From Cynocephalus volans (taxonomy: Eukaryota; Chordata; Mammalia; Dermoptera; Cynocephalidae): a stretch of 64,000 nt of DNA. Of the stretch, positions 35,701 through 47,700 are shown in pieces (position 1 is the stretch's first letter; the number at the start of each line of letters is the position of its first letter). The stretch covers positions 190,298,501-190,362,500 of the forward strand of contig NC_084461.1 of the NCBI RefSeq assembly GCF_027409185.1, given 5' to 3'. Below the pieces are notes generated by a model. It had not been told where the DNA came from. It saw only the letters and a program-made list of their open reading frames with translations, and ran no database searches. Made by a program: the position numbers and the translations under genes.

Positions 35701-38700
35701 TCCCACTCCCTCTGAGCCCTGACATGTGCCAAGTAGGTTGCCCGTTACAGTTGCAGACGTCTCCTCTGCGCCAGGCTTTGTGCCTGGTGTGGAAACACAG
35801 TCGTGGATCTGACCTGGTCCTTGTCCTCCCAAAAGTCATTGACCAACGAGGGAGATTAAGAACAGAAACAAATAACGTGATGACAGTGCAAGGATAGACA
35901 CACAGTAAGAAGCTGCATGTGCCAACTACAGCAACAAGACAGAGAAGCATGGCATGTGGCGGGTTTTGTCACATGAACAGGAGTTCACCAAGCGTACAAG
36001 GGCTGGAGGAGGATGAATGTGGGTAACAGCCACCATAGCTAACATTCATCGGAGCACTCACTATATGCCAAGCTCTCTGCTAAGCACCTTTGCCGTGTGT
36101 TATCTTTATTTTGTGCCCCAGAAATTCTTTGGGGTAGGTATTAATACCCCCATTTCACAGATAAGGACGTTGAGGCTATGTGTGGAGCCAGGATTTTTCC
36201 AAGGCCTGCGAGACTTCTGAGTTGTTTCTCTCAGTCACTTTCCTCTCATCTCCCACCCTAACCCTCCCCTGCCCAGCTCAGGACTGGGCACACAGAGAGG
36301 GCTGAATAAAGCAGGTTCCCGTCTCTCCCCATCCAGGTAACATTACCCTCACACAAAGGCTAATGGTGGTACTTCAGACTCATCAGACTTGAAGATTACC
36401 TGTCACAGCCCCTTATTTTGCAGATGGGAAAACCGAGGCTCTGAGAAGGGAAGGCCAGCACACAGGAGCAAGTGGGAACAGGATCCAGGGTTTTCTCTAT
36501 AACTAATCCCCTCTCAGTCCCGCCCTGGAAGAAGCACCATCGCCAGGGAAGAAATCAATATGCACACACTCAATTAAAATGATAAATCAGCCATCAGAGC
36601 AAGGCTGCCCAGAGGCCTGTGGGGAGTTTTCATATGATTGACTGGAACATTATAGGAGCCAAGGGGCTTTATTTCTGGAGCCAGGCCACCAGTCCAACCT
36701 CCCCATCCCTCCAATCTGCCTCTCTCATATCAACTGCTATAGCTCTGTGCCTCGACTTCCCCAGCTCTCAGGGTCTGGGCAGTTGGCAGGGAACAGAAGT
36801 AGTCTATAGCCCTTGGGATTCTAACAGAGGAGAAGACAGAGGACAAGCTCTTTCAGTCCTGAGTAGGGACAAAAGTGTGGGGCAGGCAGACAGAGTCCAT
36901 GGTCAGGAGAGAGAAGCCCGAGCAACAGGGGAGATGGGGAATCCTTGGAAAGGACCATGGTGAGTTCCCCCTCAACCATCTGGCTGCAGATCCCTGGGCC
37001 AGTCACCCTGGAGTGATGCCAATTTTCGATGGGAATTCCCTTGATGTAGGGAGGGCCTACTGTGTGCAGGCACTGTGCTAGGTGCCGGAATACAACAGTA
37101 TGCATAGCAGACAAGATTCCTGACCTCGTGGGAGGGGACAGAGTAAAGAAAGAATGCAAACTAACATACTGTGTCAGCTGGTCCTAAGTACCAGGAAGAA
37201 AAATAAAGCAAGTTAAGAGGACAGCAATGGGGGGCAGCCATTTTAGAGGGATGGCCTACAAAGTGACATTTGAACAGAGACCTGTAAGAAAGAAGGGAGG
37301 AAACTAGGAGGACATCTGAGAATGGCAAGGTCGTATTCCAAGCGGAGGAACAGCAAATGCAAAGGCCCTGAGGCTGGACAGCGCCTGGTGTGTTTGAATA
37401 ACAGCACTGGAGCGGAGTCAGCGAGCTGGGCAGGTAGATGATAAGTCAGAGAGGAAGACCGGGGGGTGGAGTGGGGGGCGTGTTGTAGGTCACGGTGAAA
37501 ACAGGCTTTTACTCCAAGTGCGTGGGAGTCATGCAGGATTTTGAGCAGAGGAAGGATGTGATCTGACTTGCATTGAACAGGATCCCTCTGGCTGCCATGT
37601 GGGGAACAGATGACGGGGGCAAGGGCGGTGTCGGAGACCAGTCATGAATCTATTGCAATAGCCCAGGCGGGAGCCCTACAGTGCCCTGGACCAGGTGTTG
37701 GGAGTGCAGCCTGAGAAGTGGTCAGATGTGGAATGTATTTGAAGGTGCACATAACTGGATCTACTAACAGATTGAATGTGGCGTGTGAGGTAGAGAAGTC
37801 AAGGATGAGTCCCAGTTTCAAGGATCCCAAGATGAGCAACTGAAAGGATGGAGCTGCCAGTAACTGCAGTGGGAAAGACTTTGAGAGGAGCAGGTTTGGG
37901 GCAGGGGGAGAACAGAGCTCTGCTTTGGCCCAGGTGAGTTTGAAATGTCTGTTAGACATCTGCAGGGAAGTGTCAAGGAGGTAGCTGAATACATGTACCT
38001 GGCTCTCAGGGGAGAAGGGACTGGAGATGGCAGATTCTGGAGTCATCAGAGTAGAAACAGTATTTATCTCAACTGATCCTCATAGCAGCCCCACAAGGAA
38101 GGTCTGCTCATGCCCATTTTCATTTGTTTGTTTGTTTTGACAGCCGACTTGTACAGGGATTGAACCCTGGACCTTGGTGTTATCAGCACCACGCTCTAAC
38201 CAACTGAGTTCACCAGCCAGCTCCTGCCCATTTTCAGGATAAGAAAACTGAGGCTCAGACACGTGGAGTCACCTGACCACAGTCACAGAGCTGGAAAGTC
38301 AGGATATCAGGACTTGAAATGTGTTCTGCCTGCCTCCCCAGCCCTGAGGCCCCACCCAGACCCTGTCCTCTGTGGCTATTCTCACCAAATCCTCCCCACA
38401 GCCCTGTCAGAGAGGGGAAAGGCAGGCCATGGATTAGCATCACCCCCATTTTCAAGATGAGGCCACTGAGGCCTGGGGAGGTTTAAGGGACTTGCCCACA
38501 GTTGAGGAGCAGTCAAGTGTGCAGCCTTCCTACAGGTTTGCCAAATGAACCCAGCAAAAGAATCTCTCTGCGCCAGTCCCAAGAACCAGATCAGGTGAAA
38601 GGCTCTGAGAAGTCCTGCAGCCTGGACCTTGGGTTATCTCTGTTTAACCCAGAGTTTTCCATGGAGCCTTGCTCTCAGGGAACACCTAGAGTTTTGGCAA

Positions 38701-41700
38701 ACATGGAGCAGTGGCTGGTGGCAAAGCCTCAGAGCCCTTATTTATGAAAGGGGGCCATTAATACCCACCCGGCCATGTTATCATGCAGTCATTATGCGGG
38801 TTTTGAATGAGTGCTCAGTGTGGAGCCCTCCAAAGAGCAGTCAGCCAATGTTTGTTGAAGGAAGGAACAAATGAACAAACAGATGGATGAAAAAACAAAT
38901 AAGTGGATGAAGGAAGGCCCAGTGCAGGGATGAATAAGAGAACAACTAACCCCAAAATGGATCAATGTGTGAACTAATGAATTCACTCATTCATTCACCA
39001 AATATCTCTTGAGCACCTAAGGTGGGCAAGTGCTGGGGATATAGCAGTAAATAAAGCAAAATCCCTGCCCTTGTGGCTGTAACATTCTAGCAGGGGAAGA
39101 CAGAAATGAAGAGAAATGGGTAAAATGTAAAGCATATCAGATGGAGAAAATGCAGCAGGGAAGGAGAGAGGGAAAAGCGTGCGGGGGTGCATGGTTTTAA
39201 ATAGGCTGGTGGTAAATGAATAACTGAATGCCTGAATGAAGGAGTGAGCTAAGGATGGAGAATAAAAAGCCTCCTGGATGACTGCAGGTGTGAATGAATG
39301 AACTAAGGAATAGATCAATGTGTGAACTGAGGCATGAATAAATGAATGAACTAATGAAAGAACTGTTGAATGAATAAATGAATTGGTGCTTGAATTAATA
39401 AATAATGAATGGATTGATGAACAAATGGTTGAATGAATGAGTGATCTAATGAAAGAAGGGACTGCATGCCACCCACCTCTCTGAATGGCCTTGGTCTCTG
39501 TGGATGCCTGCCCTATCCCCACCTGCCTGAACAGCACCCACGCACCCCCTGCCTTCCTCCTCCCCAGGGCCTGTGGTAACCACTACTTCAGTGCCTGTCT
39601 TGACCCTTGCGGGGACAGGGAGCTGGACTATCCTGCCCTTCCCATGCCTTGCTGATTTCCTCCCCCAGCTGTCTGGACACCCCCGTTGTTGGCTCTCCCA
39701 CCCCACACTCCTCTCGGTTGACCACCCATCCCTGCCCTCCTCTCACTCTGCCCCGTTTGTCCAGAATATACTGAACTTCCTGCAACCCGGGTGGGGCCCC
39801 CTCACCCTCGCCCCTAACAGTATTGACCCTCCACCTGTGTTGAACCTGGACCCCCCAACCTGTATTGATCCCCTCTTCTTAGGCCTGCGTTGACTCCCTC
39901 TGCCCCACCGCTCGTCTTGATGTCACCCTTGGGGGACCTGTGCCAACCCCCCCCCCGTGTCCCCAGTTGTGCTGTTCCCCGCCCCTCCAGCCTGTCCTGA
40001 CCCCTCTCCCCAGTGCCCACAGCCCCGCCTCCCCGCCTGTGCCGACCCGCGCCCGCCTGTGCTGACGTCCCCTCCCCATCCCGAGCACAGGGACCATGAG
40101 GCCGGTGCGGCGCAACTTCTACGACCCGTCGTCGGCGCCGGGCAAGGGCATCGTGTGGGAGTGGGAGAACGACGGCGGCGCGTGGACGGCCTACGACATG
40201 GACATCTGCATCACCATCCAGAACGCCTACGAGAAGCAGCACCCGTGGCTCGACCTCTCGTCGCTCGGCTTCTGCTACCTCATCTACTTCAACAGCATGT
40301 CGCAGATGAACCGCCAGACGCGCCGCCGCCGCCGCCTGCGCCGCCGCCTGGACCTCGCCTACCCGCTCACCGTCGGCTCCATCCCCAAGTCGCAGTCGTG
40401 GCCCGTGGGCGCCAGCTCGGGCCAGCCCTGCTCGTGCCAGCAGTGCCTGCTGGTCAACAGCACGCGCGCCGCCTCCAACGCCATCCTGGCCTCGCAGCGC
40501 CGCAAGGCGCCCCCCGCGCCCCCGCCGCCGCCGCCGCCTCCCGGAGGGCCACCGGGCGCGCTCGCCGTGCGCCCCAGCGCCACGTTCGCCGGCGCCGCGC
40601 TCTGGGCCGCGCCCGCCGCCGGCCCCGCCGAGCCCGCGCCACCCCCCGGGGTGCCCCCGCGGAGCCCGAGTGCCCCCGGAGCCGCGCCCACCCCCGGACA
40701 GAACAACCTCAACCGGCCGGGGCCCCAGCGCGCCACCAGCCTGAGCACACGCGCCACCATCCCGCCCGGGTAAGACGGGGCCCAAAGGGAGGGGTCCTCT
40801 GTGTCACCCGCAGGCAAGGACCAAGCCCAGGGGTGGCTGCCCACTAGGACCAGGAGCAAAGAATTACACTAATGATAAGTAATACCGGGCATCTATTAAG
40901 TATTCACTTTGTGCCAAACATTAAACACCTTAACATGTTCCCACTCATTTATCTCAATGCACAAGGACCCTAGGAGGTAGGTACCATCATCATCCCCAAT
41001 TTACAGGAAATGGAAGCAAGAGGAGGGTAAATGACTCCCCCAAGGTCACACAATTCACAGAGATAGGGCCATACCAACAATAACGGTGTATACTCCATGT
41101 TCATTATTTGCTAAACTCTGTATCTGCATCACCCATATTACAGATGGAAAGGCTGAGCCTGGGAGAGGTATGGTACCTTCCACCGGTCATCGGGGAAGAG
41201 CAGAAATTGGAGCCCAGATCTGTGAGCTTCCCAGTCTGTGCTGTGCTCTCTAAGAATTTGCAGAAGGCTTCAAAGTCATCTGCCCTTGCTCCATGCCTCA
41301 CGGTGGCTCGAGCAAGCATGAGCTGCTTGTCCGAAATACTTCCCCTATAGGCCGCACCTGAGATATCACCATTACTTCGGGTTAATACTGCAATTTTCAA
41401 ACCGGGCTCCAGGGACTCCTGGGGTGACCTGGAATAGTGGCAGGGACAGGGAGGGAGGTGGATAAGAAGTCAGGCAAACAAGAGCCAGTCTCTCCTCTCT
41501 CGTTTTAACCACAGCAGCTGTTTTTGGAACCTCTTTTATGAACTGGCTTTGCAAGCAGGATTTCATGGAGGAAGAGAACCCAGGACATACCAAGTTTAGA
41601 AATTCCTGAATTAAGGTATCCCTGGCACCAGAATAGGGGTCCCAGACTTAGTCGGTCTGAGCAGAAGACCAGGCCCTGAGGAAGTGGTGGTGAGAGGGGA

Positions 41701-44700
41701 GAACAAAGACTATGAGCTTGGGACAGACCAGAAGAGAAAAGACCTGGTGGGATGTGGGTTGTGGTCCCCAAAAGGTGGAGGGATGGGGCACCAAAGGCTA
41801 GCTCTGCTTGTATCACCATGGCATGGCTCAGGGGATTGACAATGATGACCTGAGATGTGACCTTTTGGACCACCCCTTCATCCAGGGCAGCTATAGACCC
41901 TGAACGAAGCTGCCCTATTTGCCTTCTGTCCCTTTGAGAGTCTGGCTTCCTGGGTTCAGACCCCTCTTGGCCAATTCTGAGTTGTGAGATCAGGAGCAAG
42001 GTCTTCCCCTCCACTGAGCCTCAGTTTCATCATCTGTCAGATGGGTGCATGGTTCTCATTGTGGGGAGACGATGTATGCCTGGACAAAGCGTCTTCACAT
42101 GGCAATAGTTCAGCAGTGGCCGTTAGGACAACTTTTGTTATTCAGGAGCAGGGTTGGTATGGGGGGCGGGGGAGCCGTAATTTTCCAGGGAGGGGCCACA
42201 GTTGCCACCTACCTGCCTGCCTCACCCTTCCCTTCCCCTTCCCCTCCTGGTCACAGGGAGGAGGTGTGCATGTGTGACCCCAACCTCTGGCAGGCCCAGT
42301 GCCAACAGAGAGGAAATCTGAGGCGGTCAGGGAAGGCCTCTTGGGAAGCATTGCCCAAAACTGCAGGAGGGACTCTCTGGTCACTTCGGGGGGCTGAAGT
42401 ATCAGTTATGACTCCTTGTAGACAGTAGCCTGGCTCTGGCTACCTTATGAAAGGAGGCCCCAGAATGACGAGAAGACAGTTAAGAGTGGGACAACAGCTG
42501 GAGTGGGTGTGAAGGAGGGCAGAACCAGGAAAGTTCCTGGGACCTCTGCGGCAAGCGTTTGAGAACTTTCTTGCTGGAGCAGTATTGTAACCCACCAGTG
42601 GATTAGGACATCTGGAGGCTATGACCAGAATTTTCTTGAAATAGAGCAGAAAGGATACGGTAGAATAGAATAGTTTGGCATGTGTCATATATAGTAATGA
42701 TAAGAATTGTTGCATGAACGTTTTGCATTATTTCGGCATATGTTTAACAGGTTGCCAGGTGAAATGAATTTGTTAGTCACCGATGAACTTTTTGAAAGCC
42801 ACTGTCCTAGGGCAGACTGGGAATTTCTCAGCTTTTCTTACCCGGTGTTAATTCTCAAAATATATACTGTGGGTGTGTAATCACAGAGCTGAACAGGACA
42901 AACAAGATCCGTGTCCTCATGGAGCACAGATTGGCGGGGAGAAAGACATATAGCAAATGAGGGAGTAAATGGACATGATTTCTGGAGAAAGAAGGAGGTG
43001 CTGGGGAGGTGGTGGGACAGGATGGCAGAGGGAACGGCACATGCAACGTCAAGGGGGCGCGAAGGTCATGTGCAGGGAAGGGCCAGAGGTGCCAGGAAGA
43101 GGGGGAAGGGCATCCCAGGCAGGACACTGTAGGTGCAAAGGGGTGGAGGTAGCAATGAATCTGGAGGGTTCTGGAGACCACACAGGGATAGAGGCTCCCT
43201 CATGGAACAGTGGGGGCTGAGAATTTTTCCACATGGAGGTACAGGGCCAGATTGTGTTGCCATTGGGGAGCCTGGGCTTAGTGCTGCTGGCAGTGGGGAG
43301 CTATAGAGTGTGCTTGAGCTTAAGGGAGCTGTAGGAATAAGGAAGATTTCTCCTTGGGGGTACTGATTATTGAACATGTCCTCCTCTGACCTGCCAGAGT
43401 TCTGTTCTCCCCAGTCTTGTGCCCCTCCCCCACAGTCTACATCACTCCTCCTGTCCCTCCTGTTGGGAGCTGTTTCTGACTGTCCCAGACCCAGACATTG
43501 CCTGGAAATCAGGAGATGGCGGGAAAGGCACTGACAAGGGCTCCCTCATCCCTCCTCATCCATGCAGACCCTACCTGGGTCTCACCCCAACCCCTCTAAC
43601 AGACCCTCCCCAGCCAGACAAGCCTTGTCAAGACCCCCTAACCCTCATCTCTAAGGAATCCCAGCTAAAAGTGCTCCTGGCTCAGCATGGGGGGTCGGGG
43701 AGTGGGAGGAAGAAGGATGGGGTGGCAGACCCTGGTTCCTCCAGGCCAAAGCTTCCCGTTGCCAAGGCAACTGAGGCCCAGGTGCAGCCTATGAGAGAAA
43801 AGCAATGGGGGTCTCTGAGATATCAGGCAGCCAGGCCTCCCCACCCCTGCCCTGGTCCCCAAACCCCCTCATGGCCCTTCCCGGTCTCTCTGTGTCTGTG
43901 TTTTTATGTCTGTATGATCTGCTCGGGCTGCCGTGAGTACCACAGAAAATGGCTTAAACAACAGAAATGTACCAGGGTACTTCAGAAAGTTCATGGAAAA
44001 ATAGAATTAAAAGATAAAACAAAGGGCTGGCCGGTTAGTTCAGTTGGTTAGAGCACATGAACTTTCTGAAATACCTGTGTATTCTCATGGTTCTGGAGAC
44101 TAGAATTTTGAGATCAAAGTGCCGGCGGAGTTGGTTCCTTTGAGGCCTCTCTCCTGGGCCTGCGGGCGGCCGTCTTCTCCCTGTCTTCATGTGGTCATCC
44201 CTCTGTACCTGTCTGTGTCCAAATTTCCTCTTCTTATAAAGACACCAGTCCTACTGGATGAGGGCCTACCCTAATGACCTAATTTTAATGTAATTATCTC
44301 TTTAAAGATCCTGTCTCAAAATACAGTCACATTCTGAGGTACTGGGGGTTAGGACTTCAAGACATGAATTCTGAGGGGACACAATTCAGCCCACAACAAC
44401 GTCTCTATGTATCTCTCCTTTTATCTCTCTCTGTGTCTTGGTCTCTCTTTTAGTCTTTCTACATCTCTTTGTGGCTGTCTCTCCGTGTCTCTCTGTCTCT
44501 GTCTCTGTCTCCTCTCTCACCTTTCTCTTTTCCTCTCAGCCATGCTCTCTCCCTTTCCCTGCTCCCTTCTCTCAACTCTTCCCCTCCCCCCTGCTGGACT
44601 CAAACAGACCAGAAATCCTTTCCCGGTTGAGTGACCTTGGGCACATGGCTTCACCTCTCTAGCCTCAGTTTTCCCATCTGCCAAACAGAGCTAAAGCCAC

Positions 44701-47700
44701 CACCTCAGACACATGCAGCCTCAGCAGGGCTGATGGTCGTGCAAATGTGTTAAAAATCATCACGTGTGATCAGCGTGAGGGAAGTGTGAACTCATCAGAG
44801 CTCTGACCTCATTCTGCCCACCTCCATTCTTACCTCAGCCCTGGGTGGAGAATGGGAAGGAGGCCCAGAGAGGGGGATTGACTTGCTCAGAGTCACACAA
44901 CCAGTGGGGGCAGAGCATCTACCTGCAGGGGATTTTTTTCCACTTGCCCCTGTGACAGGGTAGGGAGCCAGCTGGCAGCCTGGGCCTGGGGGTCACACAG
45001 AGGTGGGGAAGATTCACCTTGTCTCCTGAGAGGTCAGTGTCCAGCACTTTGGAACACAGCTATGGGGCAGAGGAACCAGACTCAGAGTTTCCACCCCACG
45101 TGGTGGGTGGGGGTAGATGGAGAGCTGTGGGCCTGTTTCCATTTATTGAGCACTCACTATGTCCCAAGCTCCATTTCATGGCTTCTACATTTATCATCTC
45201 TCTTAATTCTATGGAAACCCAAGGGGGAAGGTCCTATTATCCCCATTTTTTAAGTGAGGAAACTGAGGCTCCAAAAGGCTAAGGTGCTTGCTTAAGGCCA
45301 CAAAATTAAGACTTTCATTCAAAAACCCAAATTAGCCAGGGTGTTGGGGATGCCCCACCCCCAGCCTGCTCATGTTGTTTCAGATCATGGTCCCAGAGAC
45401 CCCCACACTGATTCCTGTGTGACCCCAGCTGAGCTGATCACCCTCTCTGGTCTTTGCACCTGTGAAATGGGATTGGCAACATAGACCATTGTTCACCATG
45501 AGGCCAGAGGTCAAAGTGGCTGCATTTTTAAGTCCTCACACATTTAAAGCCGCCTCTGTTCCCTCTTGTCCCTATCAGACTTGTACAACATTACCAACCT
45601 AATTGCTGCTAAAAAAGATGTTATTTAAGTTTTCATACCTTTGGTTCTTAGCTGAGCCTGAGAACTTTTTCCTGTTTACTGGCCATGAGTGGTTCCTTCT
45701 TTTGCCAATTACTTGTTTATTTCTTTTGCTTATCCTTCTCTTGGGCTGCTTATTACTTCCTTATTGATTTGCAAAACTCTTCATGCATTAAGGGTATTAA
45801 CCCCTTGTCTGTCATCTTTCCCCTAGTTTTCTGGGTTTTTTTACTTTCTTTATGGCATATGTTTGTTGCTTTTTAATTCATTCATCCATATTTATTGAAG
45901 AACTACCATGTGCCAGGTATTGATTGATTGAGGCCCTAGGGACACAGCAGTGAACCTAACGGACAATCCCTGCTCTCAGAATTTACATTCGAGTGGGAAA
46001 CAAACAATAAACAAAATAAATAAATTCTGGACTATTATAGAGTAGCAACTCCTTCAGAGGAAAATTAAAAAGGGAAGGGGTATAGGAAGTGATAAGAGGG
46101 ATGTAATTTTCAATAAAGAGGTCAGGAAAGGCCTCACTGGGAAGGTAACATTTGGGCAAAGATAGAAAGAGGTTAAGAAGCAAGCCGGGCTGCAGAGAAC
46201 TGGGGGAGGAGCACTCCGGACAGCAGGAATAGCTCATGCAAAGGCCCTGGGGCAGGAGCTGGCCTGGTGTGTTTGAAAAGGCCAGTGTGGCTGGAGAGGC
46301 TGGAGGAATGAGCCCTGGGAAAGAGAGTCAGAGATGAAAAAGGGATCTGGTCGCACAGAGCCTTGAAGACTGTGGTGAGGATTTCGGCTTTACTCTGTGG
46401 GAGGAGGGCCCGACGGGTTGTAAGCTGGAGAGAGTCCAGTGTGACTTCTTTTTAACATGCCCACTCTGACTGTTGTGAATAGACTGCAGTAGGGGCTGAA
46501 GCAGGCTACAGCGGGGAGATGGATTTTGTGGTGGTGGGTGTATTTCGGTGTTTTTGTTGTTTTGCTTTTTTTTATTAAATTTCTTGCTGTGATTTTATGT
46601 TTTCTTTTAAAAGAATCCATATTTTGTTTCTCTAGTTCTCTAACAGTTATTACATTTAAATGATTCAAAAATTTTAAAGTACGGAAAGGTACAATGTGAA
46701 AAGTCTTGCCTGGTCACCCGGTCCCCAACAGGTCTGTGGCCTGCACACCCTCCCCCACTTTTCCTGGCTTGGCTGGTGTGCAGTGGCTGTAAATCTGCCT
46801 CCTCTCCCTCCTGCGGCCTCACTACAAGGTCAAACCAAACACTCCCCCCTCCACCCCCCCACCTGAAGCACTTCCTGCCCTGCTCCCTGTGAGGCCAAAC
46901 CACACACTCCTGTCTGTACGCAGCTGCCCCAGGCCGTGGGAACAACCAGCCCTGCCCTCCCCTCCCCTACCTGGGCTTCCCAGCAGAGCCAGAGGAAACG
47001 GTGCAGGCTGGGAAACAGGAACACAGACAAGAGTGACATTGAGCCCCCAGACTTCTGAATAAATCTGAGCCCCTAACACCATCCACCCCTCAAAAAGTCT
47101 CTCTGGGGGACTTTTGCATCCTTTAATCCCTAGGAAACAGATGGGAGCAGGGGTGAGCAGTCCCATCAGACAAAGGGGAAACTGAGGACTGTAGAAGCTC
47201 AGAGGCTTGTCCCAGGCACACAGGGATGCTGGAGCAAGGAAAGGGGACGCGAGCAGGGCCCCCAGACAGCAGCTGGTGCTGGACCCGTGGGTGTCCCATC
47301 TCCCAGGACTCGCTGTGAGGCAGATGGGGGGAGCAGGGGAGACTTGGCCCCAATCTGGGTTCCCAGGACTGTGGGGGCAGGGATTCGGCGACATGGTAAA
47401 GTAGGCACTGAAAAGGGGGCAGGTGACAGCTGTAGTCCTAGGCCCTGGCAGAAAACTATAGAAAGGAGAAAAGGGGAGCGTAGGGGCCCCAAAATACTGT
47501 TCAACTTCCTTCTCCCCATGACATGACATTTTCACTTCTGCCCCCTCCTCACTCACTTGGACCCAAATGACTGATGCCTGAGCCTCCCAGGGCTCCCCTA
47601 GAGACTTCTGGGGAAATGCTAGGTGTCCTGAGTGGGTCTGAGGTCAATCAGGTGACCTGGAAACCATCATTAGAAAATGCGACAAGTCTGGGGCCTGCTG

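Larger units (their letters stand above)
23732..40090 (+). other. DTX1: DTX1 intron 2, 16.4 kb, repeat-rich
   Basis: No other gene is visible on either strand. It contains many MIR relics (for example 23940-24115 +, 24120-24320 -, 28630-28740 -, 29360-29550 +, 32360-32620 +, 33340-33660 +, 34260-34440 +, 36020-36220 -), hAT relics, G-rich imperfect repeats, a tRNA-Ile SINE at 38.1 kb and GAAT-rich arrays at 38.85-39.45 kb. Several non-repetitive AT-rich islands (32.9, 34.8, 35.4 and 36.55 kb) stand out as possible regulatory sequence. Confidence 0.75.

Noticed and set aside
39814-40785. 323-codon open frame on the - strand over DTX1 exon 3, and a 296-codon + frame beside it
   Set aside because: Both arise from the GC-rich Pro/Ala/Arg coding sequence and lack stops because of base composition. 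No domain and no splice or start context supports them.
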